From NCBI GenBank assembly GCA_036583965.1, contig JAZBQD010000014.1, positions 67,114,395-67,178,394 on the forward strand: a DNA stretch of 64,000 nt, in the 5' to 3' direction. Below the pieces are notes generated by a model. It had not been told where the DNA came from and did not search any database. It saw only the letters and a list, made by a program, of their open reading frames with translations. Positions 1-12,600 of this stretch are shown one piece after another (the stretch's first letter is position 1; every line of letters starts with the position of its first letter). The translations under genes were made by a program, and so were the position numbers. Origin of the DNA: Prunella strophiata. Lineage: Eukaryota > Chordata > Aves > Passeriformes > Prunellidae.

Positions 1-2460
1 ACACTTGGAGCTGCTCCTTCAGGAAGCAAAGGTCCCTGCATGTCATGTGTCATTTTTGTAAGCACCATGAGAGTGTCTTGAAGACACTCAAGCATCTCAA
101 ATAATGCTAAATGCCTGTGTGGTCAACAAAACCGAGCTCAGTGGAGATGAGAGTTATCCAGCTGGTCCCTCATTTGACAAGCTGAAGAGCTTTATAGGCT
201 CTGTAGACAAAAATGAACCTGCTCAGTTGTGAGCACGACATCCCAGACACCTCATCTGAGGCTGGAGCTGCATGCAGTCCTCAGAGGTAAATCCACTCAC
301 CTGTGAACAGACATCTGGTGCCATTTCGGGTGCCAGGGGCTGTGCAAGGCATCTGTACAGACCTGGCAAATGTGATGCAGAACCTGAGGGAGACCTGTGA
401 CCTTTAGGAATGGTAACTGGAGGCCAGCACACAAGTTTGAGAAAGGAATTGAATTTAATGCCATATTAACAGGCTTACACAGGAGCATTCATTAATGCAC
501 CGTGTTAAATCAGACCTGAGCAATCAATAGCATTGCTTTCACCAGAGGTACAAAATCAGAGAAGGACTCTAGGAGGAGAAAATATACAAATCAGAGTTCA
601 CAAAGTACAATTCACCTCTCCTGCTATTTGTAGGGTAGGATGGATTTTCATTAGATAAATGTTTCTGGGGAAATAAACATAGATATTGTTGAAATGTTTG
701 AAGGAGTTTTTCACTCTTTTTCACAGCTCACCAAAAGAAACAGATCTCATCTCCCAAACCCAGAAATCTTTATTTATCAGAAATAATCTATGCTCCAAAA
801 GACTTTTTAAATGTCATGCAACTCCTTTGTTCATTATAAAGAAGCTCTTATTGACCACAACAAGTTCAGCTTCACAATGGACAGTGCTCAAAGAATAGAT
901 GCTTTATACTGGAACCTTAATAAATATAATTATGATGTCTGTCCTGAAAGAAAGAACAAATCATCAAACTAATTTACACATTGAAGCTGTTAGTGTTGCA
1001 AATAAAGCCAAAGGAGGAAATTCTCAGTACACAATGGACACCAGATTAGCTGGCCCACACGAAGAGATTAAACTAAATTTATTTCAGTTGCCATGTACAA
1101 TGGTCCATGGAATTAAAAATGAGTACTGTCCAATCTGTTGGTTTTTTTTTTTTCCCCTAATTTACTGAAAAATAAAGCTTTGAAGAAGAACTAAAAAATC
1201 TCTGCAAATGGAGGCAAAATCGGTAATTATTTTCAGCCATGAAAAAAGACAATGAAAAAGAACATGGGCCCTTTGAGAATGTCATATTATTTTATTTTAC
1301 TATTTAAAAATGTATGGTTTTACTTTCACCAGAATGAACTGACTTCATGTTTTGGAAGAATATCTTGTACTTAAGCAAATCATCTACACTGACAGAAAAA
1401 AGATCAAGTAACGACATCAACTAACCTTAGAAAGAAAATAAGTAAATTTATGCATTTATATTGATGAAACACTTGAGCAGAAAAAATTGTGCATTTTTTT
1501 CCAGTTTTGTTGAGACATTTTGCTGTAGTAAATTCCCCCACCTTTTTTGTGTGGTTTGGCTACCAAACAGAAAAATTATTCACTCAGCTCCAGTGCCAAC
1601 AAGTATGTCGATTAGTGTTAAGTATTGTAGTTTTTTCATTCAGCCATATGTCCACTTTGGCTAGGATTGAGGCCAGCTGCTAATTTTATACAAGATATAA
1701 ACAGATGCTGGGTAGCAAATCTTGATGCTTCCTTGCCTAAGATTAAAACTACCTATTTACAAGGAAAATTCTTTCTTTAGTGATTGTTGAAGGTCAACTA
1801 TGTTTATGGTAATGACCATTTCAGATAAAACCACCTTTCTAGACCTGCTTTCATGGATGTTTTTCTTTTTGACTTCCTTCTACATGACTCACAGAGGAAG
1901 TAAATATCCACAGGCACATACCTGAGAAACAAGAATTTTTTCTTAGACTCTTCACAACCAAATCCCTGGATTCTGGTTCCAGATGGAATATGAAGGCACT
2001 CAGATGCCTTGAATAGATTTTCATATATGCTGGTCCTTTGCCAACAGAAAGACCTGGAAACAGAAGAGTTCCTAAGTGGATGCAGCATCCAGAAATATTA
2101 AGCCATTAGGTAGATCAATTTCCTTCTCAGCCACCTGCTTGGGGATTTTGTACAAACATTGCCCCCTGCACACTGTGGTACACAGACCATTTGTTGTCTT
2201 GAAAAACTCATCACAAAACTATTTATCCTTGTTTATGTAGACCATAAAACTCTCAAATTCTACTTTTTTCTAGTGCAGGACTATCCTGGGGCTAATTTCC
2301 CATTCTCTCTGTTTGAAATCACCTTGTAAAAAAGTCCTTTTTTCCCTGCAAAAGCTTAATGCTCAAGCTTCCAGAAGAAACAAGCTATATAATGGTGTTT
2401 GACTTGCATACTTTACAACTAAATGCTAATTTAAACAAATGCAAAAAAACCCTAGAGGTA

Positions 2461-2514
2461 TGGTTTTGGTTTTTGGTTTTTTGGGGGTTTTGTTTGTTTG
2501 TTTGTTTGGGGTTT
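2461..2514. repeat. T/G-rich low-complexity tract
   Basis: Runs of T alternate with GG or GGGGG, including four near-copies of TTTG. The same T(n)G(n) texture recurs at 7109-7163, 39009-39049 and 59415-59480, and as its complement (A/C) at 35734-35785 and 62946-62960. It is followed by a short AT-rich stretch. There is no coding potential. Confidence 0.8.
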
Positions 2515-2552
2515 TATATATATTTTATTATTATTAAAAAAGAGCTACTCTG

Positions 2553-2638
2553 CTCTGGAGCTGACACTTTTAGGACTGCACTGATGTGTTAATTTCTCTG
2601 GAGCTGACACTTTTGGGACTACACTGATGTGCTAATTT
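2553..2638. repeat. Tandem duplication, two 43-bp copies
   Basis: Copy 1 is 2553-2595 and copy 2 is 2596-2638. Both begin CTCTGGAGCTGACACTTTT and differ at 3 of 43 positions, all transitions. This is a simple local duplication with some age. Nothing suggests a coding or structural RNA role. Confidence 0.95.
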
Positions 2639-4199
2639 CTCATAAGTATGGATCTGGTGCTTATCTCTGTAAAGAATATATAGAATGATAACGTGAATGT
2701 ACTTCACTGTATGTTCAGCCTCATGCAAAAGTCAAATCCACTGCCTTTTTCTAAATTACTTCCTCTCTTGATATATGGACCTTATTTACAGCCTCCCTTT
2801 GTGCAACCATAACGCCATCACACAGGGCTTAGGTTCTGAAAACCGTAGCAATTGCCTGAAAATTGATTTGATGTCTTTTGCCCATCCCTCCCTCAGGTCC
2901 CTCAAGACATTTTAATATGAGCCATGACATTATGATGGATGAAATCTGGCATTTTACTGTAGCAATGCTACTCCCATGTGGAAAATAACAGCTTGTTCAA
3001 AGCCCATCTTCCAGCCAGATTTAGGATATACACTAAGCCACATCTTCAGTCTCCCCCTTCTCTCTACTCTTTCACAGTATCCTTTGCAAACAGCTTCATT
3101 TTGTACATCAACCTGTCTCAGCACCAGATTCCTGCTAATCCTTTACACCCTGTGTAGAGCACACAGGCTGCAGCTACACCCTTTCCCTCCCCAAACTCTC
3201 TTGGACAAGCAACACACACAACTAATTCAGCTAATTCACTGGTAATTACCTGAACAGAAAAGGAATTTGGTTAATATGTGGAATTAATTCACTGTAAATC
3301 ATCTCTGACAATGTGAAGCTCCTGGTGAACTGTAAGTGCAGTGATAACAGGTTACACACAGACTGAAGCAATGAGCCAGTTCTTGTAGATGTTTATGTGT
3401 TTAATTTACCCAGCTGAAGTCCAGGCAAAGCAAAGAGGATTTTGGCTTCTGGGTTCTGAGGAAAGGTGAACTCATTTTAGATAAGCAGAACATTTAGGAA
3501 TATCTAGTGTTCACCTGGGAAAACCTATTCTGTCATCAACTGTTGTAATAGCTTATTTTTTTTCATAAATAATATTGTAATCACACTGGAAGGTATTTTG
3601 CTTCTTATTCAACCTTAAATTTCTGAAAGCCCAAAGTGGCCATCTATTTTTGTTCATTAAAAGATATGGTCATAGGATAAGCTGAATCCTGAGTTTTCTT
3701 CACTGACAGTGATGGGAATACAGCATGACTAATTCAGATGTGTATGTCTCTAATGAAAAGGAAGCAGCAATTCCAACCAGAACTGCCTTCCAAAACCAGC
3801 TAGGAAACCTCAGCAGGAAACAACATCTTTTGCTGCAACACAAGAATATTGCAGGAGGCATTGCTCCATTTTTATTTTCACTGGACTTTATATGGTTTGT
3901 GTTGATTTGAGCTGTTCTCACTCACTGCTGTCTACTGGGAAATGCTGTTAATTTTTAAATAGGAGAAGGAGTGTACTGCAAAACCATTAGAGATTCATTT
4001 TAAACTGTTGATGTATAGAAGATGCAGGTAAGTGTCAAGGAAATTTTGTAAACATTTCTGTGTAGGCTGGTGCTTAGTTGGCCATGGGATTTTGGCACCT
4101 AAAATGTCAGGATCTGCCTTCTCTCAGAAATCACAGAGGTGGTCTTCAGAGGAAAAATGGGTTGTGACAGGATTTTGAGGGCAAGAACAGCCCTCAGCA

Positions 4200-4213
4200 C
4201 CACTAGAGGGGTC
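4200..4213 (+). promoter_or_regulatory. CTCF-like core motif
   Basis: CCACTAGAGGGGTC fits the CTCF core consensus (CCASYAGRKGGCRS) at the first eleven positions, then departs at the C and R that follow. It lies in a small GC-richer pocket (4140-4330). A motif match alone predicts occupancy poorly, so this is a candidate only. Confidence 0.25.
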
Positions 4214-4875
4214 TCTCTCCACCCCTGCCTCTATCCTGTGACTTGGGGCCATCGTGCCCTGTCCCAGTGACAGGTTGGATCACACAGCCCTATCCCACAC
4301 ACCAAATTCCTGCTTTCATTTCACTTCCAGCAAGGAATAGTATCCCCTGCCTAGTGTGCACATCCCAAGTCTCATGCTGAAGAAATTGTGGAGAAAAAAA
4401 TGGAGTACAGTGTGGCTGAGGAATCTTAGTCAATTAACCTCTTAATTATGAAGAGGAGAAGAATTGTACCCACTTTTCCATTTCTGCTGCACATTGCACT
4501 CTGAGTCAGCAACTTCCACAAGCAATCTTTTTGAACCCTAAACATTTTTACACAGATTTAAAGTGCAAAAGAATATATTTGTATGTGAAGCAGATATTTA
4601 TGACTCCAGCACTGAAAAATTGGGTTTTCTTGTCTCTTCTGCCTTGTAATGTACACACACTGTGAGGCTAAATATTTCATCATCATATGTTACCTTAACT
4701 GACAATATCTGTATAGTTTATGCAACATGATTGAACAATGTATTGATGGTTGATTTGATATTAAAAAAAAAAAAAAAAAGCCTGAAAGGCTTTTGCCATT
4801 TGTTTCAGTCCAACTCTTTTTCCCCCCACTCCCCCCACTTTTTTTATTTAGTTTATCTATTTCATATTCTGGTTA

Positions 4876-5021
4876 TCTCTTCTCTTCTCTTCTCTTCTCT
4901 TCTCTTCTCTTCTCTTCTCTTCTCTTCTCTTCTCTTCTCTTCTCTTCTCTTCTCTTCTCTTCTCTTCTCTTCTCTTCTCTTCTCTTCTCTTCTCTTCTCT
5001 TCTCTTCTCTTCTCTCTTCTC
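4876..5021. repeat. Pentanucleotide microsatellite (TTCTC)n, about 146 bp
   Basis: About 28 units of TTCTC run almost without interruption, with one break near 5011-5016. The plus strand is pure pyrimidine, so the array is a long polypyrimidine/polypurine tract able to adopt triplex DNA. It creates spurious Leu-Phe-Ser open frames on the plus strand, which are not genes. Confidence 0.98.
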
Positions 5022-5410
5022 AATTCCTTTGACAACCTGAGAAAGTCTTGCAGCTGAATGCAGTATTAATTATATTTCAAAGCAAACCTTTTATTCATTT
5101 GGGGACAATCTGTGAAACAGAAATCTGTGACTGAAGCTGCTGCCAAGCCAATTACTGCAAAATAACTCAAATATGTCTTGACAGATTGCAATTTTTCCTA
5201 TTGTTAGACTGTTTATTTTTTAGATCAAAAGGTTATATTCACTTAAATTAGACTTGAATTTAAATAATCCATAACTTTGTGCATGATGGATCTGTAGGTG
5301 CATGTAGAGAATAAAGAGTGAGGCCAAAAAATTGCATTCAACTAACAATGAATATTATTGATCTATTTCCACTTCTTTTTTAGAAATCATCTGCAAATAT
5401 ACTGTAAGTA

Positions 5411-5640
5411 TCAGAAATTCATAAATTCTAGGACTAGAAAAAAAATCACAGTCTAACTTCTTTCATAAGCAGAGGAAATCAAAAAGAGCTTCTTGCTCAG
5501 TCATTTTCGCATCAAACATCTTTTACAACATATAAAAATGTGATTTAATATCTTTCAGTGGTGGAAAATCCACTGCTTTCCCAGGTAGTTTTTTTTCTAG
5601 CAGTTAAAGATTTATTATTATCAAAAGGGAATTTCTACTC
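5411..5640 (-). mobile_element. Ancient CR1-like LINE 3' fragment
   Basis: Read on the plus strand this resembles the reverse complement of an old sauropsid CR1-type LINE tail. It starts with an 'aattctaggactagaaa' segment, followed by a 'cagtctaacttctt...ataagcagaggaaatc' equivalent, then a 'tttcagtggtggaaaatccac' equivalent (positions 5557-5577), then a decayed 'cagttaaagattt' part. The order and spacing match my memory of elements shared with turtles and crocodilians, so this copy is probably very old. Divergence is high and the boundaries are approximate. Confidence 0.6.
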
Positions 5641-7108
5641 TATTTATTTATGTAATTGCCTACACTTAAAAAAGGAACAAAATCCTCCCAGGCCAGACTG
5701 TGAATCTTTGCTCAAATGTGAGAATTCCTAAGGATGCCAATGGATCTAATACTTCCACTATTGCTTGGTGTAAGCAAAGTGGGTACAACATGCTTTATGA
5801 ATTTGTTCAGTTTCAAGTTATCTGATGAATATTTTATAGAAATATATGACAACCTATTGATTGCTCATGACATATTTGCTGCTGCAGTTATTCTATTCAT
5901 AAACATCCAATTGCAAAGCAAAGTAAGAAAGTTAAATCACACAGCTATTTTTGTTTCCAGAAGAAATAAAGCTTCTGCAGTGGGAAAAGGCATACATACA
6001 TCTGTGCAAATACACAAACATTTTTGATCTGTCTCCTATGCTAAATAAGAAACTGCATTATTACTTGTAAGATCTTTCTTCACAGTCAAATTCATCCCTA
6101 AAAAGTCCTTAGTCAGACTAACATTTGTTGACTTTGACAGCATTGCCTGAATTCTTTTATTCTTTCTAGTTACAGCTCTATCTGTATTTTGGACTTGCTC
6201 TTTGACACCACATTTCTTCAACCCTTAACAAGCTGAGAAATTTCTGGTCAGCAGAGCAGAAAACAAAGAGATTGCTTCATGCACAGATTGCAACACTGCT
6301 CCAAATAATCATCCTGATTGAACTTTCAGATGTGGTTATTGATTATTGAACACATGTGTTAATTACATATGGACCTTCCAAAAATATAGAGTGTTCCACA
6401 TCTGCCTTGAAATTCCCTGACCAGAAATGGAAGAATTCAGACATTAGTCTTTTTATCCAACGTACAAAAACAAAGAATATGGAGTTTGGCTTGTTTTTTA
6501 TTCTGGCAAAGAATTAAATATTATTCCTGCTCCTGCATAAATTCATTTAGAGCTGAAGGCAAAAGTTTCAGAACTGGTGGGCATCCCTAAATGGCTCTGA
6601 CTTCACTGGATTCAGAGCTGAACATTTCATCTCTGTAGCTCTGCAGAGTCCAAATGGAAGTGACAATTGGTTACATCAGTAATAAGCAAACCTCCAGGCT
6701 CCCCAAATACTTTTTTTAATAGTTTTTTCCCTACTGAGGAACCTTATAGATATTCATTTGTCAAAAAGAGGGAAAGAACGATGAATAGCAAAGAAATTAG
6801 AAAGAGTGGTAAAGAAGTTTCTATATTCTCCAGTTGTGTGTTTTTTCATTTTGGTTTTTTTTTGGATGAGTTTGAGCAATGCACTACATCTAAATCAGAT
6901 CTCATCTTGCAGGGCCTCAGCTCTTTTAGATGTTGATGAATAAATTTTAGTTTTTCTTTGAGATATTCATTATAAAACCTGATCTCACTGAATTTGGTCT
7001 CAATACTGAGCCATCACATCTTTCATGATAAAACCCCTTTGCTCCCCAGCCCACAACCTGAAGGACAATGTACACCAAGGACTCTGACACTGTTTCAAGG
7101 AGGCACCA

Positions 7109-7163
7109 TGGTTTGGTTTTGGTATATTTTGGAGTTGTTTTTGGGTGGTTTTTTTGGTTTTTG
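7109..7163. repeat. T/G-rich low-complexity tract
   Basis: Runs of T separated by GG or GGG, of the same texture as the tract near 2.5 kb. No other signal is visible. Confidence 0.7.
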
Positions 7164-9244
7164 TCCCCAAAGGACCTGAAGTAGCACCTAGTTTGTTCTT
7201 ACCCTGGAACAACTGATTTATAGTGGATCTTGTTCAAGGGAAATCTCAGAAAGTATTATAGAGGAGACTATGACTATATTTGTTTGCATTTTGTGGGCTG
7301 TGATTACTGCCTCTGACTGGTGGAAAAATTGACAGCTTTACATCATTCTGTTAGCCCCACTTCCCACTTCAGCCACCTGGTATGCTTTTTTCTTTTACAC
7401 TTTGGATTTTTTTGTAGTAGGATGCAGAAATGATAATCTGTCTCAATGACTGCAGAGGGGCTTAGGTGGGTGGTCTTCAAGGCACTCTATCACAAAAAAA
7501 GTTGCATAAAATCATCATCAACTCATCTTGGTAAGAATACTTGGCAAACATGATCCTGAAGGTGAGAGAATCTAATTCTGTCCAGATAAAATAAAGAAGG
7601 AGAAACTGGAGGCCTACAAAAAGGGCTTAACTCATCACCAGGTTAACTCACCCTATTTAAAGGCAATTTTGTAGTTGCTGTATGGTCCAAGAGATGGACA
7701 CACTCAGAGAGCTTGGTATAAAAACTCTTGCAAGCCCTTGAACGTTGCAATCCAGCATCTGTGTTCTAAACCTGCCAAGTATAACCTCTGAATGGTCACC
7801 AGGCTATTGGCTCCAATACTAAAACATATTGAGGAGGAGTGGAAGAGGGGAAGGCAATCCAGGAACGGGAGAAGCTCGTGCCAAGAAAGTGTCACACAGA
7901 TATATAGGAGCCAATTACCTTTGTAATTGTGTTTTACCAATAAAAGCCAACATTGTGTCCAGATTCCTGTAAGATCTGCTTGCTTCAGTGACAGTTTACA
8001 AGTGCAGTTAATGAGTTAATGGGAAGATACAAACTCTCATTGAAAAAGAATGACTGTATTACACAAAGAGGAAGAAAAATGTTGTGGATATAAGGAGAAG
8101 GCACCAAACTTCACCAGAATTCCTGTTAACCCCCTCAAAGACAACTGGATACAGACCACCTAGCAGGATAAATCCTTTATTAGCATCTGACTATAGAATG
8201 ATCATTAGGTGGAAATGGAGCTTGCAATGGAAAGGGCCACCTGTTTCAAGGTGGTTTTTATTAATGATATCCTTGATACCCACAGGCTGGTCTTTGCAAA
8301 TATAATTCCAGAGTTCTTGTCAGCAAAACAAATAAACTTAAATAAAGCTCTTCTAGAAATGGTTCAGATCTGTTGGTTTAGAGAGCCACTGTCACACATA
8401 TAACTTCAAACTAAAATGCCACCTCTGCAGTTAAAATGTTTATATGCAGTGAAAATTGCTGGAACAAAAGGAGAACTCTAAGGTTATTATAGGCAATAAT
8501 AATAAAAGTAGTGGAAAGTTTAACCATTTTTGATCCTAAAAGGTAAACCCAGGGGCTAAGATTTACGGTAAACTACATTTGAGTACATTACTGATCCAAG
8601 TTAATTTTGTAACCTGCATTATCATACTACCCAGATACCTCCATCTTGTCATGCATTTACCTCCAAAACAAAGATTTTACTAATATTATAAATGTTATTA
8701 TCCCCTTTAGAACCAGGGAATAGGGGATAAAGTCTTAGCTATTTTTCTCTATGTAGCAAAAGACAGAATTAAAATTGAATATTAAGTCTGATTTTGTGCC
8801 TTGAACAAGGCACATTCTTTTCTTTATTCTGAATTGCCCTCATATTCTGACTTCAGGCTGTTGCAGGGTCCAGCCCTTCCCTCTCCAGGCTCTTCCTTCC
8901 TCAGCATTTCAAATGGACAGCCAGAAAAGGGAGCCACCAAAAAATCAAACAGTTTTTCTGAAGTAATGCAGTAAGATTATTTTCCCTAAATTATGTAAGT
9001 TACTGATTGATTACATGGAGAAGGCCAAAAAGATACTGGGGGAAAAAAAAATAATTTTAATGATGAAGAACTTGGGAAGTTGGAATTTTTTCCACATGAA
9101 AAGCAATCATAAAGAAAATTTTCACTAAGCACATGCCTTACAGTCTTGGTCTGTGGATGCTCAAGAAGCAGGGAACACATCCAGGACTGATGACCCAAAC
9201 TGGCCAGTGGGATACACCATACCCTATGATGTCATACAAATGTG

Positions 9245-9343
9245 TTTATATTTATATTTATATTTATATTTATATTTATATTTATATTTATATTTATATT
9301 TATATTTATATTTATATTTATATTTATATTTATATTTATATTT
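9245..9343. repeat. Hexanucleotide microsatellite (TTTATA)n, 99 bp
   Basis: About 16.5 perfect TTTATA units. The array lies inside the LTR fragment, between the CRE-like TGATGTCA and the TATAAGCTGGG block, which is where a core promoter TATA element would sit. It produces spurious Tyr-Ile/Tyr-Leu and Tyr-Lys open frames that are not genes. Confidence 0.98.
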
Positions 9344-9424
9344 GAATATATATCTATAAGCTGGGAGAAATATGAGTGGTGAGCAATTACATTGTGCATC
9401 ATTCATTTTGTATATTCTAGTTCT

Positions 9425-9452
9425 ATAATAATAATAATAATAATAATAATAA
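9425..9452. repeat. Trinucleotide microsatellite (ATA)n, about 9 units
   Basis: A short uninterrupted ATA array inside the LTR fragment. Other copies of this LTR type, as I recall them, carry an ATT/ATA array at the same place, so it is part of the element rather than an independent expansion. Confidence 0.9.
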
Positions 9453-9605
9453 ACAACTTCATTTTATATTTTGTTAAACTGTCTTTATGTCAACTCACAA
9501 ATTTTGCTTTATTTTCCCCCATTCTCTCCCCAGTCCCACTGCAGTGTGGGAAGTGAGCAGGGGGCTGTGTGGTGTTTAGCAGCCTGCCATCTTAAACCAC
9601 AACAC

Positions 9606-12600
9606 TTATTAAATGTAAATCATCTTTAATTATGCTTATATTTTCAGTCAGGGAAGAGAGACAACCCTTTTTGAAACATCACAGGGAGCTAATATTTAAA
9701 AATTATTTTCAGCATATTTCTAATAACCTTTCAGTCAAAACCCCTTTGAACTAGAGGCCTAGAAACTTCACCTGTAAGAGTTTTAGATTTCAGGTATATA
9801 TTTGCTTTCATTAGGTAAGGGTTTGCAGAGAGGAACTGCCTTTGATCTTATCAACTTCACAACTCTGAGCATGCAAATTTTCAGGTGTGTAGACCCATGC
9901 AAGGATAACCTCATCCCCTGAGCTCCTGTTTATGATGACCAATCCAGATGCTGCAGTAGAAGAAGCCTTTCACTGAAACAAGCATAAGCAGGAGAAATCT
10001 CTGGAAATCCAGAGATTAAATTTTGTCTTGTCATGTATATATGGCCCTGGGAAGATATTTTATGTCTCAATAATTGCTTCTTGCAAGGGCTTTTTGGAGA
10101 AAGGGTTTTCCTTGGCTTTCTACATTCTTGGTCTCAGTGCAGGTCCTCATTCTGTTTTATCCAGTTGTGTCAAACCTGAGGTCCAGATGTGCATTTATTT
10201 TGCATCCAGGGATGGAAACCCTGTGTAGAACATCTTGTCACCTGTTTTTGTGGGAAAATAAAATCTTGTAAAGCCAATCTAGAAAATAGCTGTGATATTC
10301 TACATATCATCTAGATCAAGGGCCACAAGTGTGGCACCTGTCACAAGCTGCATCTGTTACAGGAGATATTTGGTTACTGGAAGTCAGGGATTAATAAAAC
10401 AATAACTCTACATGTTGTGTTCTGGATTTTATGAACATACAGGCACAAAAATATAAGTAGCAAGTTACTTTGTGTATTGACGAGCTTGAATGTGTTCTCT
10501 GCATCAGCAACACATATGAAAATTTATCAAAGAAGAAAGAGAATACAGACTGAGAATAGTCTAAAACATGTCTGATCAGGGCAAACACTATAAATCTTCA
10601 AACTGATATTCATGATCTGTTTAACTTTAGTTTTCCACTGCACATTATACTACACCTCCCTGGGAGATGTGAGAAAATATGAAAAGCTGTCTTAAATTAA
10701 TAATAAGTCTATAAATATATAAATAAATGTTATGTGTGTATATATATGGAACTAAGATAGTGTTAGATGAAGTAACTGAGAAATAGACTTAAAAGGATTT
10801 TGTTCAAACTGTATTAGATCCTTGCTCTAAATATTGAAACTTTCCAAATTTAAAAAGCAATTTCTTCCCCCATTCTGCCAAAAAAATCTATAGTCCCCAG
10901 CAGCTGAGACAGAGTCACAGCTCCTGTCTGTACTTGGAGTTAAATTTGCATACATAAGCTTATTGAAGCAGTGTTTGGAATATTTCTTACCTAGTGACTT
11001 GCAGGTGTTCTGTAAGACAGGATTTACTTCGTTTGCTGGATTGGCTCTCAGGCATTAAATTCCTTGAAAATTAGTTTTAGTGTGTGCACTTAGCAAATAT
11101 GGGGAGACACTGGTCAAGTGGCCCTAAAGCCTCTTCCTCTTTCTTTTATTATCCTATGAAATGGGATTGCCTAGGAGAAATTCTGGTGCTTGGAGTTTAA
11201 TGAAACCAAGTACGTGGAGGTTTAATACACATGATCCTTAATTTCCACCACTCCCATTGACTTAACATTATCCTGTATTTTGTGTTCTGCAATTTGATAG
11301 GTTTAATAATTTGATAGAGCTTATGGCCAGAAGGTACCTTTAGATCATCTAGGCTGGCTGCTTGCACATCATAACCCATTATATTTCATATGCATGAAGC
11401 ATTTTAAGCTCAAAGACTACATTGAAGTAGAAGCTTTCCAGTCTTCAGAAGACTGAATTCTGTGCTGCAGACAGAGAGCAGGAGGGAGCACAGGTAACAG
11501 CTGTGTCCAGGTGGCTGCAAATACAGAGAATGGATTATTTGATACTTCAGAAAAAAAGAAAAAGGACTGTAAACACTGCAAGCTGATTGTGTGTGAGGAC
11601 CAAACTTTCAGAGTCATGGTAGATGAGCTGGAATCTTGAAGTATGAGGATTAATTTTTTCCAGCTTTAATGATTGTCTGACTTTCAGATTGACAGCCTAA
11701 AAGTAATTCCTGGACAAATTCATGGCTGTGCTGCCACCGAGCAGCTGTAGAAAGGGAGCAAGTACAACAATCCCAACATTCACCTCCCTTCTGCTTGCCA
11801 GGCTAGAAAATGGGGATAAAGCAACAGAATTCCTGTATAAAGCTTCTGACTGAGTCAGAGCTAAAGATTTTGAATATTGATATTGTCATTCAAGACTGCT
11901 CAAAGTCTGTGACATCTCATCTCTATACAGCTGGGGTTCTGTCCCTTGCAGTCAGCTTGAGCAAAGGCTGTTCAATGAACATTTTGCCATAGCATTTGAA
12001 GTTTCAACATAAGCTCTAATTAAAAGACATAAAAATCCTCTCTCCTATCCAAGGTTTCATTTTCATGGTTCCACAGGAGTGATTTAGAATAATTCTACTT
12101 TATAGACTGTATAATAAATAAGGCCAATCTCAAAATCTCAAAACAAACTGAAGTGAGGTAAGTAGGTTATAAATCTGGAGAATCTAGTCTGCAAAAGAGA
12201 TGGAATTTTCATGGGTTTAATGTGTGATTAAATTATTTTTAGCTGAAGGAAAAAATAATCGTACAAGACAAATATCGAGATGCATAATTAATTTACTCAG
12301 GAGTGTACCATTCCAGTTGTGTGTCATAAACCTCAAAATCTGCAGCCTCTGCTCCTACTGTGGATGACACAGGCAGGGGAGAGGGTTGCTGAAATGACTG
12401 ATATCCTAGGAAGTTTTAACCCCTCTATCTTCCACCAATAATTTTTAAAATTATCACTGGAGGGGTATTAACACTGGAGTGCCAAGGATAATTTTGAATG
12501 TATAAACCTATTCCCAAATAAAATGGCATCTTCCAATGTGGTTTTCATTTAGTGAATGAAATCTTCCAGGCTTGAATATGACAGTGATAAAGGATAATAA

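Larger units (their letters stand above)
1..4875. other. Unique noncoding sequence, no gene recognised
   Basis: This is AT-rich, mostly non-repetitive sequence. Stop codons are frequent in all six frames and the open frames present (up to about 94 codons) show no family resemblance, no paired splice signals and no codon bias. Embedded small features (a T/G-rich tract, a 43-bp duplication, a CTCF-like motif and a run of A at 4761-4778) are listed separately or are too minor to name. The stretch at 4140-4330 is richer in G and C than its surroundings, but I cannot assign it to a repeat or an exon. Confidence 0.6.
5022..9120. other. Unique noncoding sequence, no gene recognised
   Basis: AT-rich sequence with no recognisable exon. 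It contains the ancient CR1-like fragment near 5.4-5.6 kb, a T/G-rich tract at 7109-7163, and a short perfect hairpin at 8796-8813 (7-bp arms GTGCCTT/AAGGCAC, 4-nt loop). The hairpin size is within what chance produces. Confidence 0.6.
9125..9605 (+). mobile_element. Decayed passerine-type ERV LTR (solo fragment)
   Basis: Several blocks appear in the order I recall for a common songbird endogenous-retrovirus LTR: a 'gacccaaactggccag' block (9191-9206), a CRE-like TGATGTCA (9228-9235), a TATA-like TATAAGCTGGG (9355-9365), 'gtgagcaattacattgtgca' (9379-9398), an ATA array, 'ttaaactgtctttatgtcaa' (9473-9492), then 'gtgagcagggggctgtgtgg' (9553-9572) and 'cttaaaccacaacac' (9591-9605). No gag, pol or env sequence flanks it, so it is probably a solo LTR or a fragment. 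The 5' boundary is uncertain. The family name is not assigned and the match rests on memory. Confidence 0.6.

Noticed and set aside
4731..5057. Leu-Phe-Ser repeat protein frame
   Set aside because: Produced by the TTCTC microsatellite.
8796..8813. Perfect hairpin, 7-bp arms and 4-nt loop
   Set aside because: Too short for a microRNA precursor and expected by chance several times in this window.
9133..9406. Tyr-Ile, Tyr-Leu and Tyr-Lys repeat frames
   Set aside because: Produced by the TTTATA microsatellite on both strands.
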